NCBI GenBank assembly: GCA_963524205.1
Contig: CAURED010000015.1
Coordinates: forward strand, 40,140 to 104,139
Direction: 5' to 3'
From: Aminipila sp963524205
GTDB lineage: Bacteria > Bacillota > Clostridia > Peptostreptococcales > Anaerovoracaceae
DNA length: 64,000 bases
Shown: positions 27,268-35,566 of the stretch, one piece after another
Layout: each line of letters opens with the position of its first letter
Position numbering within the stretch: position 1 is the first letter of the stretch
Position numbers and translations under genes: made by a program
Notes under the pieces: model-generated
Told to the model about the DNA's origin: nothing
Database searches by the model: none
What the model saw: the letters and a program-made list of their open reading frames with translations, nothing else

Positions 27268-28266
27268 CTATTCTAAATTTCTATCCTCTGGTTCCGGATT
27301 GTCATTATAGTATTTTTCATAAGCATTAATTATTTTTTTAACAAGTTCATGTCTAACTACATCTACATCTTTTAAGTAGCAGAAATCAATATCCTTAACT
27401 GGTTTTAACACATTAATAGCATCTACTAATCCAGACTTTTTTCCTCTTGGTAAATCTATTTGGGTTATATCACCTGTAATAACTGCCTTTGAGCCAAATC
27501 CAAGCCTGGTTAAAAACATCTTCATCTGCTCTTTGGTTGTATTTTGAGCTTCATCTAAAATAATAAATGAATTGTCCAGAGTTCTACCTCTCATATATGC
27601 CAGCGGAACCACTTCTATAACTTCCTTTTCTTTAAGTCTTAAAGCGCCCTCTCTGCCTAAAATATCATATAGTGCATCATATAATGGTCTTAAATATGGA
27701 TCTACTTTTTCCTGTAAATCTCCAGGCAGGAAACCAAGTCTTTCCCCTGCTTCTACCGCTGGTCGTGCTAATATAATTTTTTGAACTTCTTTATTTTTAA
27801 AAGCACTTATAGCCATTGCAACCGCAATATAAGTTTTACCTGTACCAGCTGGTCCAACTCCAAATACAATATCCTTTTTTCGAATACTGTTTACATAGTC
27901 TTTCTGTCCTATAGTTTTAGGTTTTAAAGGCTTCCCCTTATGTGTAAAACATATAATGTCTTTATTTATCTTACTTTCTTTATAAGACATGCCGTTTTCA
28001 CATAAAGTTATCGCATAATTGATTTTCTGGGTGTCTAATTTCTCACCCATAGAAATTATGGACATCATTTCCGTAATAACCTTTTGTGCTTCAATAACTT
28101 TTTCACCTTTAAGTATTAATTCATTGTCTCTTTGAATAATGGTAATCCCAAAATATTCTTCTATAATTTTTAAATTTGAATCCAAGCTTCCGAAAAGCTC
28201 TCCTCGGTCTATAGCCTCACTTACTTGAAGTTTTATTCCCTCATTCTGCATGTTCTCCAAAAGCAA
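27268..28266 (-). CDS. phoH: PhoH-family ATPase
   Basis: 332 residues. Short N-terminal helical domain of about 110, then the PhoH P-loop ATPase: GPAGTGKTYIAVAMAI, ARPAVEAGERLGFLPGDLQEKVDPYLRPLYD, and the DEAQNTT Walker B with SKAVITGDITQIDLPRG. Often linked with ybeY in ribosome-related RNA metabolism. Its start overlaps the end of yqfD by 26 bases. Confidence 0.94.
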   Translation of the reverse strand: MLLENMQNEGIKLQVSEAIDRGELFGSLDSNLKIIEEYFGITIIQRDNELILKGEKVIEAQKVITEMMSIISMGEKLDTQKINYAITLCENGMSYKESKINKDIICFTHKGKPLKPKTIGQKDYVNSIRKKDIVFGVGPAGTGKTYIAVAMAISAFKNKEVQKIILARPAVEAGERLGFLPGDLQEKVDPYLRPLYDALYDILGREGALRLKEKEVIEVVPLAYMRGRTLDNSFIILDEAQNTTKEQMKMFLTRLGFGSKAVITGDITQIDLPRGKKSGLVDAINVLKPVKDIDFCYLKDVDVVRHELVKKIINAYEKYYNDNPEPEDRNLE

Positions 28267-29425
28267 TCTCCTGTTCTATTCCGATTTTTTGTAATGATTC
28301 GATCATTACAGCTACTTCTATTATATTTTTTTCCTTACCAAAATACAAACTTTTATTTAAAATTTGTACATTTTCAGGTAATTTTTCTTTTATTTCTTGT
28401 CTAACAAGCTTATTAACCTCTTTTTCCATTTCCTCTGTGGTTCTTTTTCTGGATTGAAGCTCGATTTCATTTACTTTTGAAATTGAAACAGCGAAAGGAA
28501 ATGGTCTAATTCCCTTAAGACTTTTAATTTCATCTGCAGTTGAAACTTCAAAAGGATTAAATAAATCTGAAGTACATATATTTTTTTCGCCCAGTTTTAA
28601 ATCGAAAGCATAAAAAAATTTTCCTGTAGGCTTTTTAATAATCTCGTATGCATTTTGATTGTAAACAAACCGATATGGTATTTTGGCAAGTGCTGTTCCT
28701 TCTGCATGAACGTACCTTTCTGTAAGGGCACTTTCTGGCTGACCATATGCTGTTGATTTTACAGGAACCGTTCCTGCAATTATTATATCACCTTTTTTTA
28801 CATAAGAACCAGTATCAGCTGCCCTTATGCCCTCGATAGGTGTTACTTTATAAATATACCCTTCTTTATCCGCAACTATATCACAAGGTACAGATTTATC
28901 AACTTTTTCTAAATTTATAGTCCCCTCAACTATTTTTACCTCAGCCATACAGCCTTTTAGGTTTATACTTACAAAGGCAACATTGTCAAGTCTATCGTAC
29001 AAATACAGTTTTAACTTCTCTATATCCATGGACTTTTTACATCCTTCGAACATACCGCCCTCTTTTAAGCATTCCCTTATTTCCCGTTCTGTAAACATTT
29101 CGTATCCGTCTATTCTTATTTCAGAAATGAAGAAAGTTTGGAAATATATTATAAGTATAAATACTAATATACCACAAACTCTGGCTTTATTGTTTAAAAT
29201 AACCGACAATAGTGGAATATATCCACCCTCAGATATAATACTTATTCTATATTTATTTTTCCCTATTGTTTTTAAAGCAGCAAAATCATTACTTTTTACT
29301 CTAAGGGTCATTTCAATATTGTTTTTTATTTTTATATTTCTTAATGGTATATTTTTCTTCATACAATCAGAAATAAGTTCCTGCTGTTTAAATCCTTCAA
29401 CCTTTATCAGCAGGTAATGCTCCAT
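28241..29425 (-). CDS. yqfD: Sporulation protein YqfD
   Basis: About 395 residues from ATG 29425 (MEHYLLIKVEGFKQQ matches the family start; an upstream in-frame ATG at 29476 adds 17 residues inside yqfC). N-terminal cytoplasmic domain of about 80, one membrane segment (VCGILVFILIIYFQTFFI), then an extracytoplasmic FtsQ-like region (EIRIDGYEMFTEREIRECL) and a beta-rich end. B. subtilis yqfD is needed for efficient sporulation. Overlaps both yqfC and phoH, so translation is coupled. Confidence 0.92.
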   Translation of the reverse strand: MEHYLLIKVEGFKQQELISDCMKKNIPLRNIKIKNNIEMTLRVKSNDFAALKTIGKNKYRISIISEGGYIPLLSVILNNKARVCGILVFILIIYFQTFFISEIRIDGYEMFTEREIRECLKEGGMFEGCKKSMDIEKLKLYLYDRLDNVAFVSINLKGCMAEVKIVEGTINLEKVDKSVPCDIVADKEGYIYKVTPIEGIRAADTGSYVKKGDIIIAGTVPVKSTAYGQPESALTERYVHAEGTALAKIPYRFVYNQNAYEIIKKPTGKFFYAFDLKLGEKNICTSDLFNPFEVSTADEIKSLKGIRPFPFAVSISKVNEIELQSRKRTTEEMEKEVNKLVRQEIKEKLPENVQILNKSLYFGKEKNIIEVAVMIESLQKIGIEQEIAFGEHAE

Positions 29426-29660
29426 AAAACTCGATTGATTTGATTTCACCCGCCACCAGCACCCTTTCATCCTCAATTTGAGTTATAGTCAAGTCCTGAC
29501 CATTTAATGCAGTAAAACGTTTTCCATTGTCTATTACGATACTGTTTTCCGATACAAATACAATTTTTTTAACATTATCAATAACTCCTGTGCGACCACT
29601 GACAAGAACTCTGGGCATACTTAAATTAAAATCATAAAGTAGTTCATTCTTTATATCCAT
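29397..29660 (-). CDS. yqfC: Sporulation protein YqfC (YabP/YqfC family)
   Basis: 87 residues, soluble beta-rich YabP-like domain: MPRVLVSGRTGVIDNVKKIVFVSENSIVIDNGKRFTAL, ending in GEIKSIEFYG. Family members are expressed from mother-cell sporulation promoters. First gene of the yqfC-yqfD-phoH-ybeY-cdd-era-recO run; GAGGTGAG lies before the ATG. Confidence 0.9.
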   Translation of the reverse strand: MDIKNELLYDFNLSMPRVLVSGRTGVIDNVKKIVFVSENSIVIDNGKRFTALNGQDLTITQIEDERVLVAGEIKSIEFYGALPADKG

Positions 29661-29700
29661 ACATTAATCTCACCTCATCATAACAATGTATTACAAATTT

Positions 29701-29731
29701 AAAAAAAAATGACCTTCTAAAGGTCATTTTC
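29701..29731 (-). terminator. Terminator of cysK
   Basis: AAAATGACCTT-TAG-AAGGTCATTTTTTTTT on the minus strand, 28 bases past the cysK stop and before yqfC. Confidence 0.85.
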
Positions 29732-29758
29732 TTAAGAGATTTTAAATGTTATATTAAT

Positions 29759-30691
29759 TTAATCAATAAAGTTCGGAGTAGATAAATATCTTTCTCCTGT
29801 ATCTGGAAGCAATACTACTATTTTCTTGCCTTCATTTCCCGGTCTCTTTGCTACCTCTGTAGCTGCCCAGAGTGCAGCACCTGAGGAAATTCCTATTAAT
29901 AATCCTTCTTCTTTAGCTGAATTCTTAGCTGTATTAAAAGCATCATCATTTTCTACTTTAATAATTTCATCATAAATAGTTGTATTTAACACTTCTGGTA
30001 TAAAACCAGCCCCAATCCCCTGAATCTTATGTGGTCCTGCATTTCCACCAGACAAAACGGGAGAAGCCGCTGGCTCAACTGCTATAACCTTTATATCTGG
30101 ATTTTGTAATTTCAAATACTCACCTGTACCTGTTAAAGTTCCACCAGTACCTACTGCAGAAACAAAGATATCAATTTGTCCCTCTGTATCCTTCCAGATT
30201 TCTACACCAGTAGTTTTTCTGTGTGCTTCTGGATTTGCAGGATTATCGAACTGCCCTGGAATAAAACTTCCTGGAATTTCTTTAGCTAATTCTTCTGCCC
30301 TTTCGATGGCACCTTTCATTCCTTTTGCGCCTTCTGTTAGAACAATTTCAGCACCAAAAGCTTTAAGCAGATTTCTACGTTCTACACTCATTGTATCAGG
30401 CATGGTTAAAATAGCCCTATATCCTCGCGCAGATGCAACAGATGCCAATCCTATACCTGTATTACCACTAGTAGGTTCAATAATAACACTGCCTGATTTC
30501 AATATCCCCTTTTGTTCTGCATCATTTATCATATTTAAAGCAACTCTGTCTTTTACACTTCCTGCTGGGTTAAAATACTCTAGCTTTGCAATAATTTCAG
30601 CCTTCAAATCTCTGTTATGTTTATAATTGTTAAGCGCTAAAAGTGGTGTGTTTCCTATTAATTCTGTTAAACTATTATATATTTTTGCCAT
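29759..30691 (-). CDS. cysK: Cysteine synthase A (O-acetylserine sulfhydrylase)
   Basis: 310 residues from ATG 30691; the site GGAGG eight bases upstream decides against the in-frame ATG at 30724. PLP enzyme: NPAGSVKDRVA with the Schiff-base Lys, TSGNTGIGLA phosphate cradle, GTGGTLTGTGEYL, and C-terminal SSGAA. Makes cysteine from O-acetylserine and sulfide; no serine acetyltransferase gene nearby. The C-terminus lacks an extended regulatory domain. An Rrf2 regulator gene lies just upstream. Confidence 0.96.
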   Translation of the reverse strand: MAKIYNSLTELIGNTPLLALNNYKHNRDLKAEIIAKLEYFNPAGSVKDRVALNMINDAEQKGILKSGSVIIEPTSGNTGIGLASVASARGYRAILTMPDTMSVERRNLLKAFGAEIVLTEGAKGMKGAIERAEELAKEIPGSFIPGQFDNPANPEAHRKTTGVEIWKDTEGQIDIFVSAVGTGGTLTGTGEYLKLQNPDIKVIAVEPAASPVLSGGNAGPHKIQGIGAGFIPEVLNTTIYDEIIKVENDDAFNTAKNSAKEEGLLIGISSGAALWAATEVAKRPGNEGKKIVVLLPDTGERYLSTPNFID

Positions 30692-30820
30692 AATATTATC
30701 CTCCAATAAATATATTATATCCAAACTTTCTTTAATGCTTATGCATTAATTCTTTATTAATATGAATTAATAATAAAATGTATTTCATACTTTGTCAATA
30801 GGAATTTAGTAAAATATCAA

Positions 30821-30854
30821 TAAAAAAATAAACTGCCTATATTATAAGCAGTTT
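30821..30854 (-). terminator. Terminator of the Rrf2 regulator gene
   Basis: AAACTGC ... GCAGTTT (7 bp, loop of 11) then ATTTTTTTA on the minus strand. Confidence 0.78.
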
Positions 30855-30859
30855 AACGG

Positions 30860-31297
30860 CTAGATATTATAATCCCACATAGCCTTTTCTTTATGTTGTT
30901 CAACTATATCTTCAAGTGTAAAAGAATCTATATATTTGTTTATAACATCATACAAACCTTCCCAAAATGAGATAGTAGAACACTCACCATACATCCCACA
31001 CTGATTTTCCTTATCCTGTAGGCAAGTGGTTGGCGCAAAACTTCCTTCTGTAATCCTTAGTATATCCCCAATTGTATATTCCGTTGTTGCTTTTGCAAGT
31101 TTATATCCACCCTGAGGGCCCCTGACGCTATTTAAATAACCCGACTTACAAAGCTGGCTTACAATTTGTTCAAGATATTTCGTTGATATATTTTGCCTTT
31201 GTGATATGTCTTTAAGGGTAATATATTCCCCAGTATTGTGCTCTGCCAGATCAATCATCAGCCTTAAAGAATATCTTCCTTTTGTTGATACTTTCAT
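30860..31297 (-). CDS. Rrf2-family transcriptional regulator (CymR/IscR-like)
   Basis: 145 residues. Winged helix STKGRYSLRLMIDLAEH, ISTKYLEQIVSQLCKSGYLNSVRGPQGGYKLAK, then a C-terminal dimer helix. A cysteine triad C-LQDKENQ-C-GMYGE-C (about residues 93-107) resembles the Fe-S cluster site of IscR/NsrR-type members; B. subtilis CymR lacks it. It precedes cysK, so control of sulfur or Fe-S genes is likely, with direct sensing by a cluster possible. A terminator separates it from cysK. The upstream DNA carries a 7-base tandem repeat. Confidence 0.88.
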   Translation of the reverse strand: MKVSTKGRYSLRLMIDLAEHNTGEYITLKDISQRQNISTKYLEQIVSQLCKSGYLNSVRGPQGGYKLAKATTEYTIGDILRITEGSFAPTTCLQDKENQCGMYGECSTISFWEGLYDVINKYIDSFTLEDIVEQHKEKAMWDYNI

Positions 31298-31339
31298 ATT
31301 TATACCTGCCTTTATACGATAAAAATCTGTAAATTGAAA

Positions 31340-31373
31340 TTTGTGTTTTGTGTTTTGTGTTTTGTGTTTTGTG
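31340..31373. repeat. 7-bp tandem repeat (TTTTGTG) in the Rrf2 gene upstream region
   Basis: About 4.8 copies of TTTTGTG with perfect period (GTG at 31343, 31350, 31357, 31364, 31371), 43-76 bases upstream of the Rrf2 start. A looser TTTGTG follows near 31394. Copy number could vary by slippage and change promoter or leader spacing. Confidence 0.85.
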
Positions 31374-31506
31374 GATAATCTATAAATTAGTATTTGTGTT
31401 TTCTTATTATCTAATCATCATTAACTAATTTTATAATATTACTATTATACCATAGGTTTAGTAGGAATTCAATCCAAAAAAACTCGCACCATATTTCCGT
31501 ATACTA

Positions 31507-31539
31507 GAAAAAACACCCCGATTGTATAACCGGGGTGTT
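31507..31539 (-). terminator. Terminator of the yqeY gene
   Basis: ACACCCC ... GGGGTGT (loop of 12) followed on the minus strand by TTTTTTC; a strong rho-independent terminator 11 bases past the yqeY stop. Confidence 0.88.
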
Positions 31540-31549
31540 AAATGTTTCA

Positions 31550-31996
31550 TTATGCTAGAAATTCTTCTACAGCCTTTTTCACTGCCCCACCATCAGCTAA
31601 ACCTTTAACCTTTGGTATTACAGCTCCCATAAGCTTACCCATATTTTGTTTTCCGCCTTCAATACCCATATCAGCAGCAGTTGCTTTAACAACCTCTGCA
31701 ATTTTTTCAGGGGATAATTGTTCAGGTAAATATGACAATAAAATTTCTATTTCCCTGTTGTAGGAGTCTAAAAGATCTGTTCTTCCAGCTTTCTCAAAAT
31801 CAGCGAGGGCGTCTTTTCTCATTTTTACTTGTTTTGCTAAAATTGCCAAAACACCTTCATCGTCAAGTTCTGCTCTATTATCAACTTCATATTGCTTAAT
31901 AGCAGCACGAACAAAATTTACTGTATTCTTTCTAACTTCATCCTTCGCCTTCATAGCGTCTTTGAAGTCACTTGTTAATCTTTCTTTTAAGGTCAA
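31550..31996 (-). CDS. yqeY: GatB/YqeY-domain protein
   Basis: 148 residues, all helical: SFKDAMKAKDEVRKNTVNFVRAAIKQYEVDNR then the C-terminal tail domain shared with GatB/GatE (LLSYLPEQLSPEKIAEVVKATAADMG, MGKLMGAVIPKVKGLADGGAV). Binds tRNA in GatB; as a free protein its role is unsettled. Start is TTG at 31996 with AGAGGTG before it. Follows rpsU as in B. subtilis. Confidence 0.93.
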   Translation of the reverse strand: MTLKERLTSDFKDAMKAKDEVRKNTVNFVRAAIKQYEVDNRAELDDEGVLAILAKQVKMRKDALADFEKAGRTDLLDSYNREIEILLSYLPEQLSPEKIAEVVKATAADMGIEGGKQNMGKLMGAVIPKVKGLADGGAVKKAVEEFLA

Positions 31997-32035
31997 TTAA
32001 AACACCTCTAATCTATCTCTACAGAAATCAGCTAA

Positions 32036-32215
32036 CTAAAACTTCTTAGCCTTTTTTCTTGCAGCTTCAGACTTTTTCTTTCTCTTTACGCTTGGCTTTT
32101 CGTAATGTTCTCTTTTTCTCAATTCTGACATTACTCCATCTCTTGCGCAAGAACGCTTAAATCTCTTAAGAGCGCTTTCTAAACTTTCGTTTTCTCTTAC
32201 AACTACCTGTGCCAT
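32036..32215 (-). CDS. rpsU: 30S ribosomal protein S21
   Basis: 59 residues: MAQVVVRENESLESALKRFK, RSCARDGVMSELRKREHYEK, then a lysine/arginine tail PSVKRKKKSEAARKKAKKF. Standard S21 of Bacillota. Just under common ORF length cut-offs, so it can be missed. GAGGTG-rich site upstream. Co-located with yqeY, HIT and mtaB, the conserved order. Confidence 0.97.
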   Translation of the reverse strand: MAQVVVRENESLESALKRFKRSCARDGVMSELRKREHYEKPSVKRKKKSEAARKKAKKF

Positions 32216-32328
32216 GTATCCAATTCACCTCCTGACCTCTTATGAACTAACGAATGCTGGTCCAACGGTTTTATCTACAACGTATGTATTATACTATCAT
32301 TTGTCCCATAAGGCAAGCAATTTTTTTA

Positions 32329-32670
32329 TCAACCTGGTGGCCAAGTCATTTTTCTTTTTCCAAGAAGATGAAAATGTAGATGCTTTACGGTTTGAAAACC
32401 ATCTTCACCACAGTTATTTACAAGTCTATAGCCATTTTCAAGTCCAAGCTCTTTAGCTATATCCTTCACTTTAAGCATAATATGTCCAAGTAATGCCTGA
32501 TCCTCTTCATTTACATCATCCATAGACGGAATATGTTTCTTAGGAATAATCAAAACATGAACTGGTGCCTGAGGCTCTAAATCATGAAAACAAACAATTT
32601 TATCATCTTCATATACTATATTCGATGGAATTTCTTTATTTGCAATCATACAAAAGATACATTCTGCCAT
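32329..32670 (-). CDS. HIT-family nucleotide hydrolase (HinT-like)
   Basis: 113 residues. CIFCMIANKEIPSNIVYEDD with the zinc-type Cys pair, and the histidine triad HLHFHLLG near the C-terminus (KHLHFHLLGKRKMTWPPG). Hydrolyses AMP-lysine or AMP-amidate type bonds in HinT. Lies upstream of rpsU; the long spacer (113 bases) before rpsU shows no clear terminator. Confidence 0.93.
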   Translation of the reverse strand: MAECIFCMIANKEIPSNIVYEDDKIVCFHDLEPQAPVHVLIIPKKHIPSMDDVNEEDQALLGHIMLKVKDIAKELGLENGYRLVNNCGEDGFQTVKHLHFHLLGKRKMTWPPG

Positions 32671-32723
32671 AAGTTTTACTCCCTTTCTAGATTCATGATT
32701 CTATAATTATAATCCATTTTATG

Positions 32724-33368
32724 TTAGTTTTCAAGTTCTACCGCTTGTTTCTTACTATCTAATTTTTCATCTAATATTTCACACCACTGTTCATAGGATT
32801 TTCCTCCTTCATAATAATTACTTATTATGTTTCCCTCACTATCTACAATAAACTGGGTTGGAATAAATTGAATATCCGTCATAAAAGAATATAGCAGGTT
32901 CTTAGGAATAAGAATATGGGTAAAATTTGCTCCCTGTTTTTCAACGATAGTTCTAGCTTTTTTTATACCTTCCATCTGCGGTGACCTGTCTGCATTTTGG
33001 ACATCAATTACAATACCCATAACATTAATACCCTTGTCCTTATATTCATCATACACCTTTTTCATATCAGGCATGGCTTTTATACAAGGAGTACAGTAAG
33101 TTCCCCAAACATCAATGATGGTATAATCGTAATCACTAAATACCCCATTGTCCACTTGATTTCCATAGATATCAATAGTTGCAAATGAATTTAAATCTTT
33201 GGTAGTTCCAAGATCCTCTGGCATAACCATCTTTTCTATTTCTTGGCTGTCTGTAGTGTTTTCCTGAGATGTCATATTTTTAGCATCCTCTTCACCACAA
33301 GAACTAAGCATCAATATAAGCAATATTACAATCATTACTGTCAATATAAGTTTTGATTTTCTCATCAT
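32724..33368 (-). CDS. TlpA/ResA-like thiol-disulfide lipoprotein
   Basis: 214 residues. Lipoprotein signal: MMRKSKLILTVMIVILLILM then lipobox LSSC, so anchored outside the membrane. Thioredoxin fold with WGTYCTPC active site (about 91-98) and the cis-Pro FIPTQFIVD region. Probably reduces or oxidises disulfides on surface or cytochrome-maturation targets; no cytochrome genes nearby. A run of two ATGs at the start makes the first residue uncertain by one. Sits between HIT and mtaB, an insertion relative to B. subtilis. Confidence 0.85.
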   Translation of the reverse strand: MMRKSKLILTVMIVILLILMLSSCGEEDAKNMTSQENTTDSQEIEKMVMPEDLGTTKDLNSFATIDIYGNQVDNGVFSDYDYTIIDVWGTYCTPCIKAMPDMKKVYDEYKDKGINVMGIVIDVQNADRSPQMEGIKKARTIVEKQGANFTHILIPKNLLYSFMTDIQFIPTQFIVDSEGNIISNYYEGGKSYEQWCEILDEKLDSKKQAVELEN

Positions 33369-33406
33369 AACACCTCATTAATACATAAAAATAGCGAGCC
33401 CTTCAA

Positions 33407-34843
33407 TCAGATTAACTGACACATTACTCCGTCCTTATATAGGCTGATCAGCTTTACTTTTGTAAATGTATTGAGTAAGCTTTCTCTATTAAATCCACTG
33501 TCCATGTTGTCACACTTAATATAAGCTTTAATGTAATTCTCTGTATAGCCAGTCAGACAATTTATATCTTCTATATATTCCTCTATAAGAACCGTTCTAT
33601 GCGTATTTAAATTATTCTCAAAAAACTTCTCAGAAACTTTATTACCAACAGAAATAAGTTCTTCAATTCTTCTATTTTTTACTTCAGGAGCAACATGGCC
33701 CTTCATTAATGCTGCTTTTGTTCCTTCTCTCTTAGAATATTTAAATGCATGTACTTTGCAAAATTCAACGTGTTTCACTATGTCTAAGCTGTCTTTGAAA
33801 TCCTCTTCAGTTTCCCCTGGAAATCCTACAATTAAATCAGTAGTAATGCTATATCCAGAATCGAAACTTCTTAATGTACGTACTATATCCATATATTCTT
33901 CTCTGTCATAGTGTCTATTCATATCCTTTAGAATTTTATTACTTCCACTTTGTATTGATAAATGAAGGTGAGGACAAAGTTTCTTATACTTCAGAAGCCT
34001 TTCAACATATTCCACATTTATAACTGTTGGTTCAAGAGAACTAAGCCTTATTCTAAAGTCCCCCTCCATTTTTTCAAGCTCATTAATTACTATTTCTATA
34101 CCCCATAGATTATCTCCTATAACATTTTTCTTGTTAAAACCTTCCTCTGTGCCATAAAGGGCCGTATTGATACCCGTAAGGATAATTTCTTTAAAACCTC
34201 TTTCGATAAGACTCTTCGCTTCCTTTATTATGTCAGCAACTGCTCTGCTTCTGACATGTCCTCTGGCATAAGGAATTATACAATAAGAACAGAACCGATT
34301 ACAGCCCTCCTGTATTTTAATATAGGCTCTGGTTCTGGATTCCATGGAAGTAATAATACCTGTTTCCTCATACTCACAAAGCTGCTCATATTCATCCACA
34401 TATTTTTCTGTATCAGCATCTGAAGTTTTTTTATAATTCTCCACTAACTCAACAAGCTTATTCTTCTGATTTGTTCCTGTAACAATATCAACTGCTTCTA
34501 TAGCCCCCACCTCTTCCGGGCTTACCTGTGCATAACAGCCTGTTACTGCAACTATACTATCCGGATTAATTTTTTTCATTCTTCTAATGTATTGGCGGGA
34601 CTTTCTATCTGCCAGACTAGTCACTGTACATGTATTGATAATATATGCATCTGCAAAATCATTCTCATTTACAATCTCATGATTATTATTTTTAAATTTC
34701 TCTTTTAAAGCTTCCGTCTCATACTGGTTAACCTTACAACCTAAGGTGTGAAAAGCAATCTTCATTTTTCTGCCATGTTTACTTATAAAATCTTTAGTAG
34801 CATCTATTTCAATTCCATTTGTTATTTCTTTATTATTACTCAA
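33407..34843 (-). CDS. mtaB: tRNA t6A37 methylthiotransferase MtaB
   Basis: About 478 residues. Radical SAM methylthiotransferase that turns t6A37 into ms2t6A37 in tRNAs reading ANN codons. Seen: N-terminal UPF0004 domain AFHTLGCKVNQYETEAL, radical SAM CNRFCSYCIIPYARG, and a C-terminal TRAM domain. Start assigned to TTG at 34843 because GGAGG lies seven bases before it; an ATG at 34876 has no site, and MKIAFHTLG (internal) has only a weak one. So there is an N-terminal extension of about 26 residues before the usual start. Confidence 0.92.
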   Translation of the reverse strand: MSNNKEITNGIEIDATKDFISKHGRKMKIAFHTLGCKVNQYETEALKEKFKNNNHEIVNENDFADAYIINTCTVTSLADRKSRQYIRRMKKINPDSIVAVTGCYAQVSPEEVGAIEAVDIVTGTNQKNKLVELVENYKKTSDADTEKYVDEYEQLCEYEETGIITSMESRTRAYIKIQEGCNRFCSYCIIPYARGHVRSRAVADIIKEAKSLIERGFKEIILTGINTALYGTEEGFNKKNVIGDNLWGIEIVINELEKMEGDFRIRLSSLEPTVINVEYVERLLKYKKLCPHLHLSIQSGSNKILKDMNRHYDREEYMDIVRTLRSFDSGYSITTDLIVGFPGETEEDFKDSLDIVKHVEFCKVHAFKYSKREGTKAALMKGHVAPEVKNRRIEELISVGNKVSEKFFENNLNTHRTVLIEEYIEDINCLTGYTENYIKAYIKCDNMDSGFNRESLLNTFTKVKLISLYKDGVMCQLI

Positions 34844-34942
34844 GTTAATTCCTCCATCTTGTATTTCATTTATCATATCGTATATTAATTATTTTTTCAA
34901 TCATGTTATATAAAGACTATTTGGCTAAATATATGGAAAGTA

Positions 34943-34971
34943 TTTACAAATTTAATTATATTTGTTATAAT
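34943..34971 (+). promoter_or_regulatory. SigA-type promoter of the PH-domain gene
   Basis: TTTACA (34943-34948), 17-base spacer, TATAAT (34966-34971); the gene starts about 65 bases downstream. Confidence 0.75.
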
Positions 34972-35037
34972 GTAGGTAATATACATTAATATATCTAAAA
35001 AACAATAACAATGTTATCTATGAAAGGAAATAAAAAC

Positions 35038-35409
35038 ATGGCAATGGATTTATCACAAAATTTAGCATGGACATTTATTAGTGAATGCCCTATCCCAAAT
35101 GACATCAACTCTATGCTTATAGAAGGTGAAACTGCTATGGCTGCATATAAAACGATCAGGGATTCTGCTATTTTCACAAACAAACGTTTAATTGTGCGTG
35201 ATGCACAAGGGCTAACTGGGAAAAAGGTTGAAATCTACTCCCTGCCTTACTCTTCTATTAACATGTGGTCATCTGAAAATGCTGGCACATTAGATTTTAA
35301 TGCTGAGATTGAATTATGGACAAGAGCTGGTCATATTAAAGTTAACTTAAAAAAAGGTGTTGATATTAGAAAATTCGATATGCTTATTGCTAATGCCGTA
35401 TTAGGTTAA
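35038..35409 (+). CDS. Bacterial PH-domain protein (bPH_1)
   Basis: 123 residues from ATG 35038 (MAMDLSQNLAW), supported by AAAGGA nine bases before; an ATG at 35011 is also in frame. A single bacterial PH domain: ESDTAMAAYKTIRD-like strand pairs, FTNKRLIVRDAQGLTGKKVEIYSLPYSSINMW, then a C-terminal helix. The W of INMW and the KRLIV strand are family hallmarks. Usually a small membrane-associated or stress protein; function unknown. Own promoter and terminator, so it is monocistronic. Confidence 0.85.
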   Translation: MAMDLSQNLAWTFISECPIPNDINSMLIEGETAMAAYKTIRDSAIFTNKRLIVRDAQGLTGKKVEIYSLPYSSINMWSSENAGTLDFNAEIELWTRAGHIKVNLKKGVDIRKFDMLIANAVLG

Positions 35410-35446
35410 TTTGAAGTGAAAGCTTTATAACATTTTAAAATAAACA

Positions 35447-35488
35447 AATGAGCCATAAAGAATTTCTACTCTTTATGGCTCATTTTTT
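35447..35488 (+). terminator. Terminator of the PH-domain gene
   Basis: AATGAGCCATAAAGA ... TCTTTATGGCTCATT followed by TTTTTAG: a stem of 14-15 bp, very strong, usable on both strands. Confidence 0.92.
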
Positions 35489-35566
35489 AGCCTTCTATAT
35501 CGTAGTAAATTCATATTTAACCTATACCAGTCATATAGTTAGATATTATACCTTTGGGAGGTTAAA

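Noticed and set aside
31340..31373. CRISPR-like repeat
   Set aside because: Seven-base units without spacers; a simple tandem repeat.
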